DNA of 64,000 nucleotides. Source: an uncultured Saprospiraceae bacterium. GTDB taxonomy: Bacteria; Bacteroidota; Bacteroidia; Chitinophagales; Saprospiraceae. The stretch is from contig CALGAW010000023.1 in assembly GCA_937959115.1 (NCBI GenBank), positions 1-64,000 on the forward strand, written 5' to 3'. Under the pieces are notes generated by a model that was given only the letters and a program-made list of their open reading frames with translations, searched no databases and had not been told where the DNA came from. The position numbers and the translations under genes were made by a program. Shown piece by piece: positions 52,419 to 61,479 of the stretch. Every line of letters begins with the position of its first letter. Position 1 is the stretch's first letter.

Positions 52419-53525
52419 TTAATCTGAAACCATTAATTTTTTAATAATAATTCCAGTTGGGGTGGAAAATTTAAGAACATATATTCCTTTCGGTAAATCG
52501 TACAATTGTATTTTAAATTGGTGTTTATCTGATGGTAGAAGTGTTTGAACTAATCTCCCATTAAGATCAATGACTTCTAGGCGGTTTATTGCCTTGTGTT
52601 CACTGTAAACAGTACAGTATTCATGTGCTGGGTTTGGATAAATCAACAGGTTCGATTCTTCTATTATCGGAGCAACATTATTTGTCATGATCGTAAACTC
52701 TGATATGGAAGAAACAGTAGGCTGTAAATCTAGGGTTGGTCCTACCATTCTAATATCTAATACTTCAAATTCGAAATTGACAGGTAAGCCGCCCATTTTC
52801 CCACTTACATTTTCTTCCATAATGATAGAGAATAACCCGATAATGCCCGATCCGAATACAGGAACACCATTGGTTCTTGAATAGCTGATATCTAGTCTTC
52901 CGTGTTTACCATTCGCAGCATTTGATTTTAGATAGTCTTGTGACATTTGTACAACTGCACCTTGTGCGCTTGTAATCCAGCCTATAGCAGGAAAAACATT
53001 GACAACACTGTCCACATATGCTGTATCGTAGCTGATAGTGAATGAGATCCCATAAAAATTATTGATATGATTAGGTCCAAGGTGTATTTCGAAAAACTCT
53101 AAATTTCCAGGTGTCAGCGTATCCGTTGTTGTACGTTTGATTTGTACTGTAGGATCTAAACCTGCTGTTCCTTGTAATAGAGGATCAGGAGTTACGGTGT
53201 TCGTGAAATGATAATTTTGATTAAGAACAAGAATGTCTTGGAGATCTACTATCCCATTTCCATCACAATCCGCATAAGATATATCTAATTGGTTTGGAGG
53301 AAAAACTACTCCCCATCCTGGAGCTGCTGTTTGTGCCAACCAATTCGTGGAAGCACCTGAACGAACGGCTCCTTGTTGCCCAAAGGCGTATCCGAGATAA
53401 AGTAAATCGAAATTGTTTACCTCTCCATTGTTGTTTGCATCACCTGGCCAAACCTGTGCTAAAATCGGATTTGAAATAGCAAGGAAAAAAACGCAGATAA
53501 TCGATGTTAAAAAGAAGTTCTTCAT
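52419..53525 (-). CDS. Secreted dockerin/cohesin-like protein with T9SS type A sorting tail
   Basis: 368 residues. After a signal peptide (IICVFFLAISNPILA), residues about 25-130 hold a dockerin-like Ca pair: WPGDANNNGEVNNFDLLYLG and YADCDGNGIVDLQDILVLNQ. Residues about 135-285 are a cohesin-like beta-sandwich (EFFEIHLGPNHINNFYGISF, TISYDTAYVDSVVN, GIIGLFSIIMEENVSG). The last 75 residues are a type A sorting domain (LLIYPNPAHEYCTVYS, NGRLVQTLLPSD, LPKGIYVLKFST, IIKKLMVSD). T9SS export is predicted. Dockerin-like plus cohesin-like parts suggest self or cross docking, which is inference. A TAGTTTTG -7 box lies 23 bases upstream. Confidence 0.8.
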   Translation of the reverse strand: MKNFFLTSIICVFFLAISNPILAQVWPGDANNNGEVNNFDLLYLGYAFGQQGAVRSGASTNWLAQTAAPGWGVVFPPNQLDISYADCDGNGIVDLQDILVLNQNYHFTNTVTPDPLLQGTAGLDPTVQIKRTTTDTLTPGNLEFFEIHLGPNHINNFYGISFTISYDTAYVDSVVNVFPAIGWITSAQGAVVQMSQDYLKSNAANGKHGRLDISYSRTNGVPVFGSGIIGLFSIIMEENVSGKMGGLPVNFEFEVLDIRMVGPTLDLQPTVSSISEFTIMTNNVAPIIEESNLLIYPNPAHEYCTVYSEHKAINRLEVIDLNGRLVQTLLPSDKHQFKIQLYDLPKGIYVLKFSTPTGIIIKKLMVSD

Positions 53526-53547
53526 TCGTTTTCTATTAAATACATAC

Positions 53548-53555
53548 CAAAACTA
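53548..53555 (-). promoter_or_regulatory. -7 box of the dockerin/cohesin gene
   Basis: Minus-strand TAGTTTTG fits TAnnTTTG. With a 20-base spacer, the -33 position is ATTG, a 3-of-4 match. Confidence 0.5.
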
Positions 53556-53699
53556 AAGTATTAAGGATAAGATCACAATAACAATTTTATCATTTTGCCC
53601 TACATCTCAAACAACAATAAACTTTAATATATAAAATTATCATTTCATAAATAATTGTTAATTAAGTATTAAATTAACAAAAAAATCAAACTTTATCTA

Positions 53700-53707
53700 T
53701 AGTTTTG
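53700..53707 (+). promoter_or_regulatory. -7 box of the divergent hypothetical gene
   Basis: TAGTTTTG, the same octamer as on the other strand 145 bases away, fits TAnnTTTG. It includes the TTG at 53705 that might be mistaken for a start codon. Confidence 0.5.
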
Positions 53708-53749
53708 CCCCAAAAAACAACCCTTTTATTCTATCACAAAATTTCACAA

Positions 53750-55153
53750 ATGGATTCAAGTAAGTTAATCAGTTTGTTAAAAACATTTGATTCTGTTGAG
53801 ATTAAGTTGTTTACTGAATTCTTAGCCTCTCCATTCTTCAACAAGAAAACAGAAGTGATTGACCTGTATGGTTATCTCAAAAAGCATGCTCCCCACTTTC
53901 CAATTAAACGGATAGAAAAGCAAGCCGTCTACAAGGCCGTTTTCCCTAATCAACCTTTTAACGATAAGAGATTGCGAAGATTAATGAGTTCATTGTTAAA
54001 GCTAGCCGAACAATTCATAGGTTTACAAAAGTATCAATCAACTCCTGGAGTGTCCAACTACTATGTCATGTCTTCATTCGTGGATAGAAATCTGGACAAA
54101 CACTATGAATACAATTTTAAGCAATCGCAAGAAAAACTAGAATCTTCTCAGTATAGAAATGCTGATTATTACTATCAAAAATATCTCTTCGCTGACACAC
54201 TTAGTCAACAATTTTTCAAAAAGAAAATCAGACAATACGATCAATCCTTACAAGATACATCTGATTATTTTGACATCTATTTCTTAAGTAAAAAATTGAT
54301 TTATACATGCGAAATGATAAATCGGAATAAAATTATTTCTAAAGCTTATGAACTACAATTTCTAGAAGAAATACAACAGTTTTTATCGAAATATCCTCTA
54401 AATACAGTTCCATTCATTCATGTTTATTATAATATTCTAATGATGTTAATCTCTGAAAATGGGACATCCTTTTTCCAGACACTGAAGCTATTGTTACAGG
54501 AGTATGAAGATTGCTTTTTGAAAGATGAAAAAAGAGAAATGTTTGGTCAAGCATTGAATTATAGTATTAGAAAGTTGAATCAAGGTGATCAAAGTTATTT
54601 AGGAGAATCCTTTAATTTATGTCGTTATGGTATAGAAAAGGAAATGTTAAACGACAAAGGCTACTTATCACCTTGGGCGTATAAAAATGTAATTAAACTA
54701 GGGTTAATGCTTAATAAATACGGCTGGGTGAAAGATTTTATTGAAACACAATCGAATAAATTGGCTCCTAATTTCCAACAAAATGCATTGCACTTTAACC
54801 TCGCCGATCTCTACTACTCAACAAAGGAATTTGACCAAGCACTTCATCATTTGAATCAAGTAGAGTTCTCCGATATATATCTTGCTATTGATAGTAAAAT
54901 ACTTCTGATGAAAATCTATCACGAATCAAACGAATTTGACAGTTTATTTTCTGCTTTAGCGGCATTTAAACAATACGTTATTCGAAACAAAATACTTTCA
55001 AAAAGTGTAACACTTAAGTATAAAAACTACATATTCGCGCTCAATCTTTTGTTAAAAAGTGACAATAAATCAAAAGAAGAATGCAAGGCATTTCTTGATA
55101 GTGACGTACCTATCGCAGAACGAAACTGGCTTAAAAAAGTAGCTACTGAGTAA
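53750..55153 (+). CDS. Conserved Bacteroidota hypothetical protein, helical repeat
   Basis: 467 residues from ATG 53750. The in-frame TTG at 53705 lies in the promoter box, so the earlier start is rejected. No signal peptide or membrane segment is seen. The sequence is helical: an N-terminal part (ISLLKTFDSVEIKLFTEFLA, RLMSSLLKLAEQFIG) then a long array that resembles degenerate TPRs near the end (FNLADLYYSTKEFDQALHHL, KILLMKIYHESNEFDSLFSA). From memory such proteins recur in Saprospiria-like genomes. Function is unknown. Transcribed divergently from the dockerin-like gene. Confidence 0.7.
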   Translation: MDSSKLISLLKTFDSVEIKLFTEFLASPFFNKKTEVIDLYGYLKKHAPHFPIKRIEKQAVYKAVFPNQPFNDKRLRRLMSSLLKLAEQFIGLQKYQSTPGVSNYYVMSSFVDRNLDKHYEYNFKQSQEKLESSQYRNADYYYQKYLFADTLSQQFFKKKIRQYDQSLQDTSDYFDIYFLSKKLIYTCEMINRNKIISKAYELQFLEEIQQFLSKYPLNTVPFIHVYYNILMMLISENGTSFFQTLKLLLQEYEDCFLKDEKREMFGQALNYSIRKLNQGDQSYLGESFNLCRYGIEKEMLNDKGYLSPWAYKNVIKLGLMLNKYGWVKDFIETQSNKLAPNFQQNALHFNLADLYYSTKEFDQALHHLNQVEFSDIYLAIDSKILLMKIYHESNEFDSLFSALAAFKQYVIRNKILSKSVTLKYKNYIFALNLLLKSDNKSKEECKAFLDSDVPIAERNWLKKVATE

Positions 55154-55472
55154 ATTTTATTCATTTTAAATATTTTTATAGCCTTTGTTTTCAAACAATA
55201 CTTCCTTAGGATACAGTACCTCTGAGGTTAAAGAAAACTTACGTTTACAAGCATTGCAAACAAGGAGGAAATCATTTTTTTAGTAATTTTTTTAATGTGA
55301 ATCTAACAAATCAATCATTTCTTGCGTTATATAAATACATTCTCTTATTCTTATTTGTTGAGCCCTAATTATGCATTAGGAATTATCGGTAAAGTTTTTG
55401 ATAGGCATCTAGTTACGTGTTATACAAAACTATTTTGTCATACATAAGAGAGATAAAAAACTATAGACTTCG
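55154..55472. other. Intergenic region upstream of the 1012-residue surface protein
   Basis: 319 bases. CCTAATTATGCATTAGG (55364-55380) is a short palindrome related to a motif at 45586 and 12633. A near-palindrome TATACAAAA-CTA-TTTTGTCATA lies at 55421-55442, about 30 bases before the ATG at 55473, and could be an operator. No full-consensus promoter is seen. Confidence 0.4.
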
Positions 55473-58400
55473 ATGAAGAACCATTTAATATTATTATTCC
55501 TGCTTTTCTCAACTATCGCTATTGCTCAACCAGCAAATGATGACTGTATAAATGCGATCTTTATTCCAAATGTGAACAATTGGTGTTCGAATGATGGTCA
55601 GTTCAACAATTCAAGTGCGACCGTCTCGCTGCCAACCCCACCTACTTGCTTCAACAGCAACAACAATGATGTGTGGTTCAGCTTTACAGCCGTCGCAAGT
55701 AATTTGAATGTTAGCATTGTCGGAAATTCTACTCCGATCTCAGGTGGAACAATTAATAATCCAGAAGTAGCCATTTTTTCAGGAAATTGTGGCAGCTTAA
55801 CCGAAATAGCCTGCCGCTCTGACGCAATTGGTACCAATGTTGTCGATCAATTCGCTACCGGATTAACCATTGGCGATACCTACTACATCCTAGTAGATGG
55901 TCGTGGGAATAACGTCGGAAACTTTAAATTATGCATTAACAGCTTTAACCCCGTTCCAGAACCGTCCTCAGATTGTGCGACGGGTGTTGTGCTCTGTGAT
56001 AAATCATCCTTTAGTGTTTCTAACATCTCAGGAAACGGATTTGACCCGAATGAAATTGGTGGCGCTCCCTGCAGCTCAAGCGCTTGTGCGTATGGAGAAT
56101 ACAACTCCGTCTGGTACAAATGGACGTGTGATCAGTCTGGAAGCCTTACCTTCACCGTTACCCCACTCAACCCTTCCGATGATATCGATTTCTGGCTATA
56201 TGAACTACCCTCCTTAAATAACTGTAGTGGCAAAACTCCGCTTAGATGTATGACATCTGGCGAAAATGTCGGCAGTCCACTTGCGGACTGGATTGCCTGT
56301 ACAGGTCCAACTGGACTGCAAGCAGGAGACCCAGACGACCACGAAAACTGTGGTTGTGCTGCTGGTGACAATAATTTCCTAATGCCTATTGCAATGGTGT
56401 CCGGAAGAAGCTATGCGCTAGTCATCGAAAACTTCTCTGGTGTCGGTAATGGTAATGCGAATAACGGAATTTCCATCGCCTTTGGAGGAAGTGGGACATT
56501 CCTAGGCCCAGAAGCTGATTTCACGACCAATCCACCCTTAACACAAGGATTCCCTGATACGGTATGCTGGAATGATATTGAATTCTCAGATCAGTCAACC
56601 GCTGGTGTAAGTCCACTTATTGGCTGGGAATGGGATTTTGGAGCCGATGCATCTCCTCCTTCTGCGAATACGCAAGGCCCGCATACCGTAAGTTATACCA
56701 CACCTGGTATTAAAACTGTTACATTAACCATTGAAAGCCAAAGCGGTTGCTTGACCACCGAGGTAACGACTCTTTATGTTGATCCATGTTGCGGAGATGG
56801 TGCAAATGGCCCTTGGTCACTCGGCGCTACAGGCACCACAACTGACGTAACTTGCCCCTTTGCTGACGACGGAAGCATCACGACAACGATTGGCGGATCT
56901 CACAATCCAATAGATATTGTTTGGAATAATGGAGAAACCACTCCAAACATCTCTGGACTAGGGCCCGGAACCTACAGCTATACCCTTACTGACGCTTATG
57001 ATTGTGAAGCAATCGGCGATTTCCTTATCATCAGTCCTGTAGAACCAGTCATCGACATTGTAGTCACTAAGCCTACTTGTGATGGCGGAACAGATGGCGC
57101 AATTGTGGCTACGGTCACTGGGCCTGAGCCTCCTTATCTTTTCAACTGGGATGGAACTGGATTTGGAACAAATAACACCCTAACAAATTTACCCGTCAGT
57201 GTGCATACACTTATTATTGAAGACAATACTGGCTGCCAGTTTGACTTTACCATCGATGTAAATGAATTAGTACTTGAGCTAGATCCAAATGTACAAGTAA
57301 TCGTTGATCCTTCTTGTAACGGAAGCTCTGATGGATCCATTACGATCGCCCTTTCTAACGGATTACCTCCTTATGAATATAACTGGAACAACGGGGCAGG
57401 TTGGGTGACATCAAACACATTGCTTAACCTACCTGAAGGCACTTACAGTGTTCAAGCTAGGGATGCCAATGGCTGCCTTGGTGATTTCTCTCCTATTATT
57501 TTAGATGATCCAGACCCGTTAGGCATTACTACGACGAGTATGGACGTAAGCTGCTTTGGCGATACGGATGGCGTAATTAACACGGTTGTGACTGGGGGTA
57601 CCCCCGGATATACCTATATCTGGTCAAATAGTGCAGTGGATCCTGATTTATCCAACTTACCACCGGGAAATTACGAAGTAACAGTCACTGATGCCAATGG
57701 CTGTACGATCGTTGCTCTTGATACGATTGGTGAGCCAGATCCAGTATTTATTACAGGGATTGACGTGGTAGACAATGTATGTTTTGGAGGCAATGAAGGT
57801 GGATTATCTATTACCGCTACTGGTGGTAGCCGCCCGTTCGAATACAGTGTAGATGGGGTCAACTATCAAATAGATTCCGTCTTTACAGGGTTACCTGCTG
57901 GCACCTATACAGTAATCGTCCGTGATGTTTTTGGATGTGAATTTACAGAAACAGCAACCATCACAGAACCCTATGAAATTCTAGTAGATGCCCGTTGGGA
58001 CACCATCATAGACTTAGGTTATTCTGTTGGGATTCAAGCAATCATCAATACTTCAGACCCACATACTTATTCTTGGACACCTTCTGAAACGCTTTCGTGT
58101 GACGACTGCTTTGAGCCAGAAGCCATGCCAGTCGTGACAACGACATACACCGTAACTGTAGAAACCTATCTCGGATGTACAGCAACCGATACCGTAACGA
58201 TTATCGTGAATCCTGTTCGCCCTGTTTACATACCGAATGCCTTTACACCAAATTTAGATGGTGTCAATGATGCGTTTGTCGTGTATGGCGGTCCAGCAGT
58301 AGCTGGAGTCAGAAAAATGGATGTCTATAGCCGTTGGGGAGAGCATGTATTCAGTGCTTCTAATGTTGAACATAGTCAAGACCAATACGGTTGGGACGGT

Positions 58401-58511
58401 ACTTTCCGCGGAAAATCCATGAATCCTGGGGTGTTTGTTTACTTGGTTGAAGTGGAATTTTTGGACGGAGCGACTGAGCAATATAGCGGAAGTGTAACCT
58501 TGGTTAAGTAG
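55473..58511 (+). CDS. Large surface protein with PKD and SprB repeats and type B C-terminal domain
   Basis: 1012 residues. Signal peptide (LILLFLLFSTIAIA), then QPANDDCINAIFIP and an N-terminal domain typical of large Bacteroidota secreted proteins (VWFSFTAVASNLNVSI, VWYKWTCDQSGSLTFTV). A PKD domain (GWEWDFGADASPPSANTQGP) lies near residue 385. Five or so SprB-type repeats follow (TTIGGSHNPIDIVWNNGETT, YEYNWNNGAGWVTSNTLLNL, YTYIWSNSAVDPDLSNLPPG, FEYSVDGVNYQIDSVFTGLP). The end is type B: VYIPNAFTPNLDGVNDAFVV, YSRWGEHVFSASN, YGWDGTFRGKSMNPGVFVYL and SGSVTLVK. It should be exported by T9SS; no PorP/SprF gene is adjacent, unlike the other two type B genes. Confidence 0.9.
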   Translation: MKNHLILLFLLFSTIAIAQPANDDCINAIFIPNVNNWCSNDGQFNNSSATVSLPTPPTCFNSNNNDVWFSFTAVASNLNVSIVGNSTPISGGTINNPEVAIFSGNCGSLTEIACRSDAIGTNVVDQFATGLTIGDTYYILVDGRGNNVGNFKLCINSFNPVPEPSSDCATGVVLCDKSSFSVSNISGNGFDPNEIGGAPCSSSACAYGEYNSVWYKWTCDQSGSLTFTVTPLNPSDDIDFWLYELPSLNNCSGKTPLRCMTSGENVGSPLADWIACTGPTGLQAGDPDDHENCGCAAGDNNFLMPIAMVSGRSYALVIENFSGVGNGNANNGISIAFGGSGTFLGPEADFTTNPPLTQGFPDTVCWNDIEFSDQSTAGVSPLIGWEWDFGADASPPSANTQGPHTVSYTTPGIKTVTLTIESQSGCLTTEVTTLYVDPCCGDGANGPWSLGATGTTTDVTCPFADDGSITTTIGGSHNPIDIVWNNGETTPNISGLGPGTYSYTLTDAYDCEAIGDFLIISPVEPVIDIVVTKPTCDGGTDGAIVATVTGPEPPYLFNWDGTGFGTNNTLTNLPVSVHTLIIEDNTGCQFDFTIDVNELVLELDPNVQVIVDPSCNGSSDGSITIALSNGLPPYEYNWNNGAGWVTSNTLLNLPEGTYSVQARDANGCLGDFSPIILDDPDPLGITTTSMDVSCFGDTDGVINTVVTGGTPGYTYIWSNSAVDPDLSNLPPGNYEVTVTDANGCTIVALDTIGEPDPVFITGIDVVDNVCFGGNEGGLSITATGGSRPFEYSVDGVNYQIDSVFTGLPAGTYTVIVRDVFGCEFTETATITEPYEILVDARWDTIIDLGYSVGIQAIINTSDPHTYSWTPSETLSCDDCFEPEAMPVVTTTYTVTVETYLGCTATDTVTIIVNPVRPVYIPNAFTPNLDGVNDAFVVYGGPAVAGVRKMDVYSRWGEHVFSASNVEHSQDQYGWDGTFRGKSMNPGVFVYLVEVEFLDGATEQYSGSVTLVK

Positions 58512-58795
58512 TGCTTAGTAATTAGTGCTTAGCAACTGAAATTTCGCAAAAGGTAACAACGATCTACCTAGGAAAGTTGATCGCGCACTATCCCGCTGGC
58601 GTGGGCTAGGGGTGGACTTCCTTTATGTTCATCAAAAATAACAGATTGCTGACTTTTCGGAATGAGCTCAACGTTATGATGGTTAATCTCGCATGGCCTT
58701 TATTAAGGTTTTGATTGATTCATAAAATCAGGTTCTTCCTAGTACTCTCCGCATTAAAAAAACGTTTTTCAATATATAAAGGCATTGACTTTTAG
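58512..58795. repeat. Non-coding block with a MITE-like end
   Basis: GACTTTTCGGAATGAGCTCA at 58651-58670 matches the right terminal repeat of the 22 kb element (GACTTTTCGGAGTAGGCTCA) at 17 of 20 positions. To its left is a GC-rich string with inverted parts (CCCGCTGGCGTGGGC, near 58592) and TGCTTAGTAATTAGTGCTTAG at 58513. No matching left end was found, so it is likely a decayed element. There is no ORF of coding character. Confidence 0.5.
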
Positions 58796-58803
58796 TACTT
58801 TTG
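58796..58803 (+). promoter_or_regulatory. -7 box of the sodium:solute symporter
   Basis: TACTTTTG (extended TTTGCT) fits TAnnTTTG; the TTG in it was an apparent start codon. The true ATG is 18 bases downstream at 58822. No -33 TTTG at 19 bases. Confidence 0.5.
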
Positions 58804-58821
58804 CTAGATAATCTAAAAAAA

Positions 58822-60450
58822 ATGCCCAAAAACAATAAGCATTATCTTCCTACTGCGATCCTACTCTGTTTCCTTCTTGCTGTAGCAGGCTATCTTTGGT
58901 ATAATGGAAACGACGTCTTCTGGCCTGGTTTTATGGCAATGATTGTCTTTTATGTATTGATTTTCTTTCTTGGATCTTATGCTGCCAACTTAAAGAAAAC
59001 GGACTCCACGACGGATGTAATGTTAGCTGGTAGGGGCATCCCGCTTGGCTTAGCGATTTTCACTATGAGCGCTACTTGGGTTGGTGGTGGCTATATCAAT
59101 GGTACTGCAGAATATACCGCCTCCTCAGGAATTGCTTGGGTACAAGCACCCTGGGGCTATGCGTTGAGTTTGATCATCGGTGGATTGTTCTTTGCGAAAA
59201 AGATGCGCCGTCATCGGTTTAAAACCATGCTCGATCCACTAGGACAACGGTATGGTAAGAAAATGGCAGTGGTGCTCTTCCTTCCTGCCTTGACTGGGGA
59301 GATCTTTTGGACAGCCGCAATACTGACAGCACTCGGCACTACCTTCGGAACAGTGATCGGTCTTGACTTTAATTCCTCCATTATACTTTCTGCTTTTATA
59401 GCCATTGCCTATACATCGCTTGGTGGTTTGTGGGCTGTAGCCATGACGGATATCGTTCAGCTCATCTTATTGTTTCTAGGCTTGTTCCTAGTGATTCCTT
59501 TTGCGCTTGAAGCAGTTGGTGGCTGGGATGCAGCATGGACAGAATATACAAAGCAAAAAGGCTCCTTGGCTTCTTTTCTTCCACCTTGGGACGGATGGCG
59601 ACATAAGGATTGGGGCGATTACTATTGGCATTGGTGGGATTACGCGTTGCTGTTGATGTTTGGTGGTATTCCGTGGCAGGTTTATTTCCAGCGAGTACTA
59701 GCGTCTAAGGATGAACAGACAGCTCAAAACTTATCTTTAATTGCAGGTGTCGTTTGCATTCTAGCTGCAATTCCTGCGATTATCATTGGCGTGATTGGTG
59801 CTACCGTGAGTTGGGAGGCAGTTGGAGTGGCTGCTCCTGAAAACGCTTCACTTACCTTGCCCTATGTTGTACGATATCTGACCAACCCTTGGGTGGCAAC
59901 GATTGCCTTAGGTGCGATAGCGGCAGCGGTGATGTCTTCTGTGGACTCTTCTATTCTTTCGGCTTCTTCAATGGCAAGCTGGAATGTCTATAAGCCATTA
60001 ATCAACAAGAATGTAACGAATGAAGGGTTGGCTAAAGTGATCAAGAAGTGTATTTGGATCGTTGGGATCGCGGCGACACTGCTTGCGTTGCAAGTCAAAA
60101 GTGTTTACGCCTTGTGGTTTTTATGCAGTGATTTTGTCTATTGCCTATTGTTTCCGCAACTAGTGACGGCATTGTTTGACAAGAAGGCGAATGTCTTTGG
60201 ATCTGTGGCCGGTTTTGCTGTGGCGTTTTTGTTGCGGTTCGGTGGTGGCGATGCTACGTTAGGCATCCCTATTCTAATTGATTACCCGATGATCGAGACC
60301 ACAATTGCAGATGGGATTGAAACTAGTAAAGTATTATTCCCGTTCCGTACACTCGCAATGGTGAGCGGATTGCTGACGATTATTGTGGTGAGTCGGTTGA
60401 CGCAAAAGCTAAGTCCGGCGGTGCCTTTGCAGGTGATGGAGGAGGAGTGA
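58822..60450 (+). CDS. Sodium:solute symporter family transporter
   Basis: 542 residues from ATG 58822 (MPKNNKHYLP), preceded by an A-run. About 13 hydrophobic segments. SSS-family marks: LAGRGIPLGLAIFTMSATWV (long substrate/ion-binding helix; TMSATWVGGG), YTSLGGLWAVAMTDIVQLIL (Na2-site-containing region with the signature GGL-A-TD), and VMSSVDSSILSASSMASWNV, the S/T pair helix. The relation to the choline transporter CHT1-like subgroup is suggested by overall appearance and is not proved. Inner membrane. It is monocistronic. Confidence 0.9.
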   Translation: MPKNNKHYLPTAILLCFLLAVAGYLWYNGNDVFWPGFMAMIVFYVLIFFLGSYAANLKKTDSTTDVMLAGRGIPLGLAIFTMSATWVGGGYINGTAEYTASSGIAWVQAPWGYALSLIIGGLFFAKKMRRHRFKTMLDPLGQRYGKKMAVVLFLPALTGEIFWTAAILTALGTTFGTVIGLDFNSSIILSAFIAIAYTSLGGLWAVAMTDIVQLILLFLGLFLVIPFALEAVGGWDAAWTEYTKQKGSLASFLPPWDGWRHKDWGDYYWHWWDYALLLMFGGIPWQVYFQRVLASKDEQTAQNLSLIAGVVCILAAIPAIIIGVIGATVSWEAVGVAAPENASLTLPYVVRYLTNPWVATIALGAIAAAVMSSVDSSILSASSMASWNVYKPLINKNVTNEGLAKVIKKCIWIVGIAATLLALQVKSVYALWFLCSDFVYCLLFPQLVTALFDKKANVFGSVAGFAVAFLLRFGGGDATLGIPILIDYPMIETTIADGIETSKVLFPFRTLAMVSGLLTIIVVSRLTQKLSPAVPLQVMEEE

Positions 60451-60561
60451 ATTTAGTTATTAATGATTCTTAAAACCTTTTCATTTTATTATGAAATTAA
60501 AAACCGACATAATAGAAAGAATACTTTATCGAAACAATTTTTCATTAGAAGTATTAGCAGG

Positions 60562-60581
60562 AAATACTTACAAGTATTTTT
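60562..60581 (+). terminator. Possible terminator of the symporter gene
   Basis: AAATACT, loop TACA, AGTATTT, then TT. The stem is only 7 bases and lies about 110 bases after the stop, so this is weak. Confidence 0.35.
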
Positions 60582-60600
60582 AATTCTGAAGGATAAATAA

Positions 60601-60628
60601 AAAAGGCCCAAGTCATTACAACTTGAGC
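60601..60628 (-). terminator. Terminator of the small secreted protein gene
   Basis: Minus strand: GCTCAAGT pairs with ACTTGGGC (one G-U) and is followed by CTTTTTTATTT. It begins 28 bases after the stop of the gene at 60656. Confidence 0.75.
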
Positions 60629-60655
60629 ACAATTATCATCCTTATTAACAAAACT

Positions 60656-61024
60656 CTAATTTATTACTTCAGGAGCATCTTTATCAAGCTCCAAAGTCAA
60701 TTTCTTTGTAAACGTAAACAACTCTATTCTAAAATTTGCTGTGTTCTCTTCTGAGAAATCCCATTCATAAATATTACCATTCAAATCGAATTTGTCCCAT
60801 AATTGATCGGCAAAGATCACTTCGTTGTTTCCATTTTTTATTACAATTTCTTTAGCGTAACCATTTAGTTCTTCAAAGTCAATAAACATTACTTTTTTGT
60901 CAGGATCTACAAAGAAACATTTGTCTCTTGGAGTGGATCGATCATCTCCTTCGGTCGTATCGTTTGCGAAAGCTGAGAAAATTACTAGAAGAGAAAGAGC
61001 GATTGTTGTGATGACTGACTTCAT
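60656..61024 (-). CDS. Small secreted protein of unknown function
   Basis: 122 residues. The signal peptide MKSVITTIALSLLVIFSAFA should be cut before NDTTEGDD. The mature part has about six beta-like strands (KVMFIDFEELNGYAKEIVIK, NNEVIFADQLWDKFDLNGNI, ANFRIELFTFTKKLTLELD), all hinting at a small Ig-like beta-sandwich. I do not recognise a family. It stands alone with a good terminator, so it is probably a genuine expressed gene. Confidence 0.65.
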   Translation of the reverse strand: MKSVITTIALSLLVIFSAFANDTTEGDDRSTPRDKCFFVDPDKKVMFIDFEELNGYAKEIVIKNGNNEVIFADQLWDKFDLNGNIYEWDFSEENTANFRIELFTFTKKLTLELDKDAPEVIN

Positions 61025-61420
61025 GTTGCTAATTTAGTTTCGGTGTTGATTACAGGAAGCAAGTTGCAGGATATTTCATCGTCACACAAATTCCATTTTT
61101 GGTAATGCTTTGATTTTCAATCTTCTTGTGACAACTAATATGTTCTTCTTTTTTTGGGGAATGCCTACAATATTGAGGTTCAGACGAGACCAGTGAAACA
61201 TGAATATCATTTTTTTTCGTGACCGAAAATTCGAGCTTATTTTTTTGATAAGAATTGATTGTGAATTATTTACGCTTGATTTCTGTAACTCATTTAATGG
61301 TAAAAAAAATGTTTATCGATGCGTGTTTTTCCTAGTGCAGAATCTTTTTTTTCTTGTAGAATTGTTGATTCGGTGGTTTGGATAGTTTTATTTGTCACAA
61401 GATTGAAGGTGCTAATCAAT

Positions 61421-61447
61421 TGTCCGAATCAGGATTTGCAGGATTTT
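61421..61447. repeat. GAATCAGGATTTGCAGGATTT-type dispersed repeat
   Basis: TGTCCGAATCAGGATTTGCA then GGATTTT is a string that, from memory, is scattered in Bacteroidota, cyanobacteria and others. The surrounding gap 61025-61479 has an AT-rich plus-strand 61-codon frame (61200-61385) that does not look like a gene, and nothing else I can name. Confidence 0.5.
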
Positions 61448-61479
61448 ATTGATTTTAAAAGAAAGGAATTCTGACTATT

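Noticed and set aside
53705-53749. TTG start of the helical hypothetical protein
   Set aside because: It lies in TAGTTTTG, a promoter -7 box.
58801-58821. TTG start of the symporter
   Set aside because: It lies in TACTTTTG, a promoter -7 box; the ATG at 58822 follows.
61200-61385. 61-codon plus-strand frame
   Set aside because: Phe-rich and AT-driven, without ribosome site, promoter or family features.
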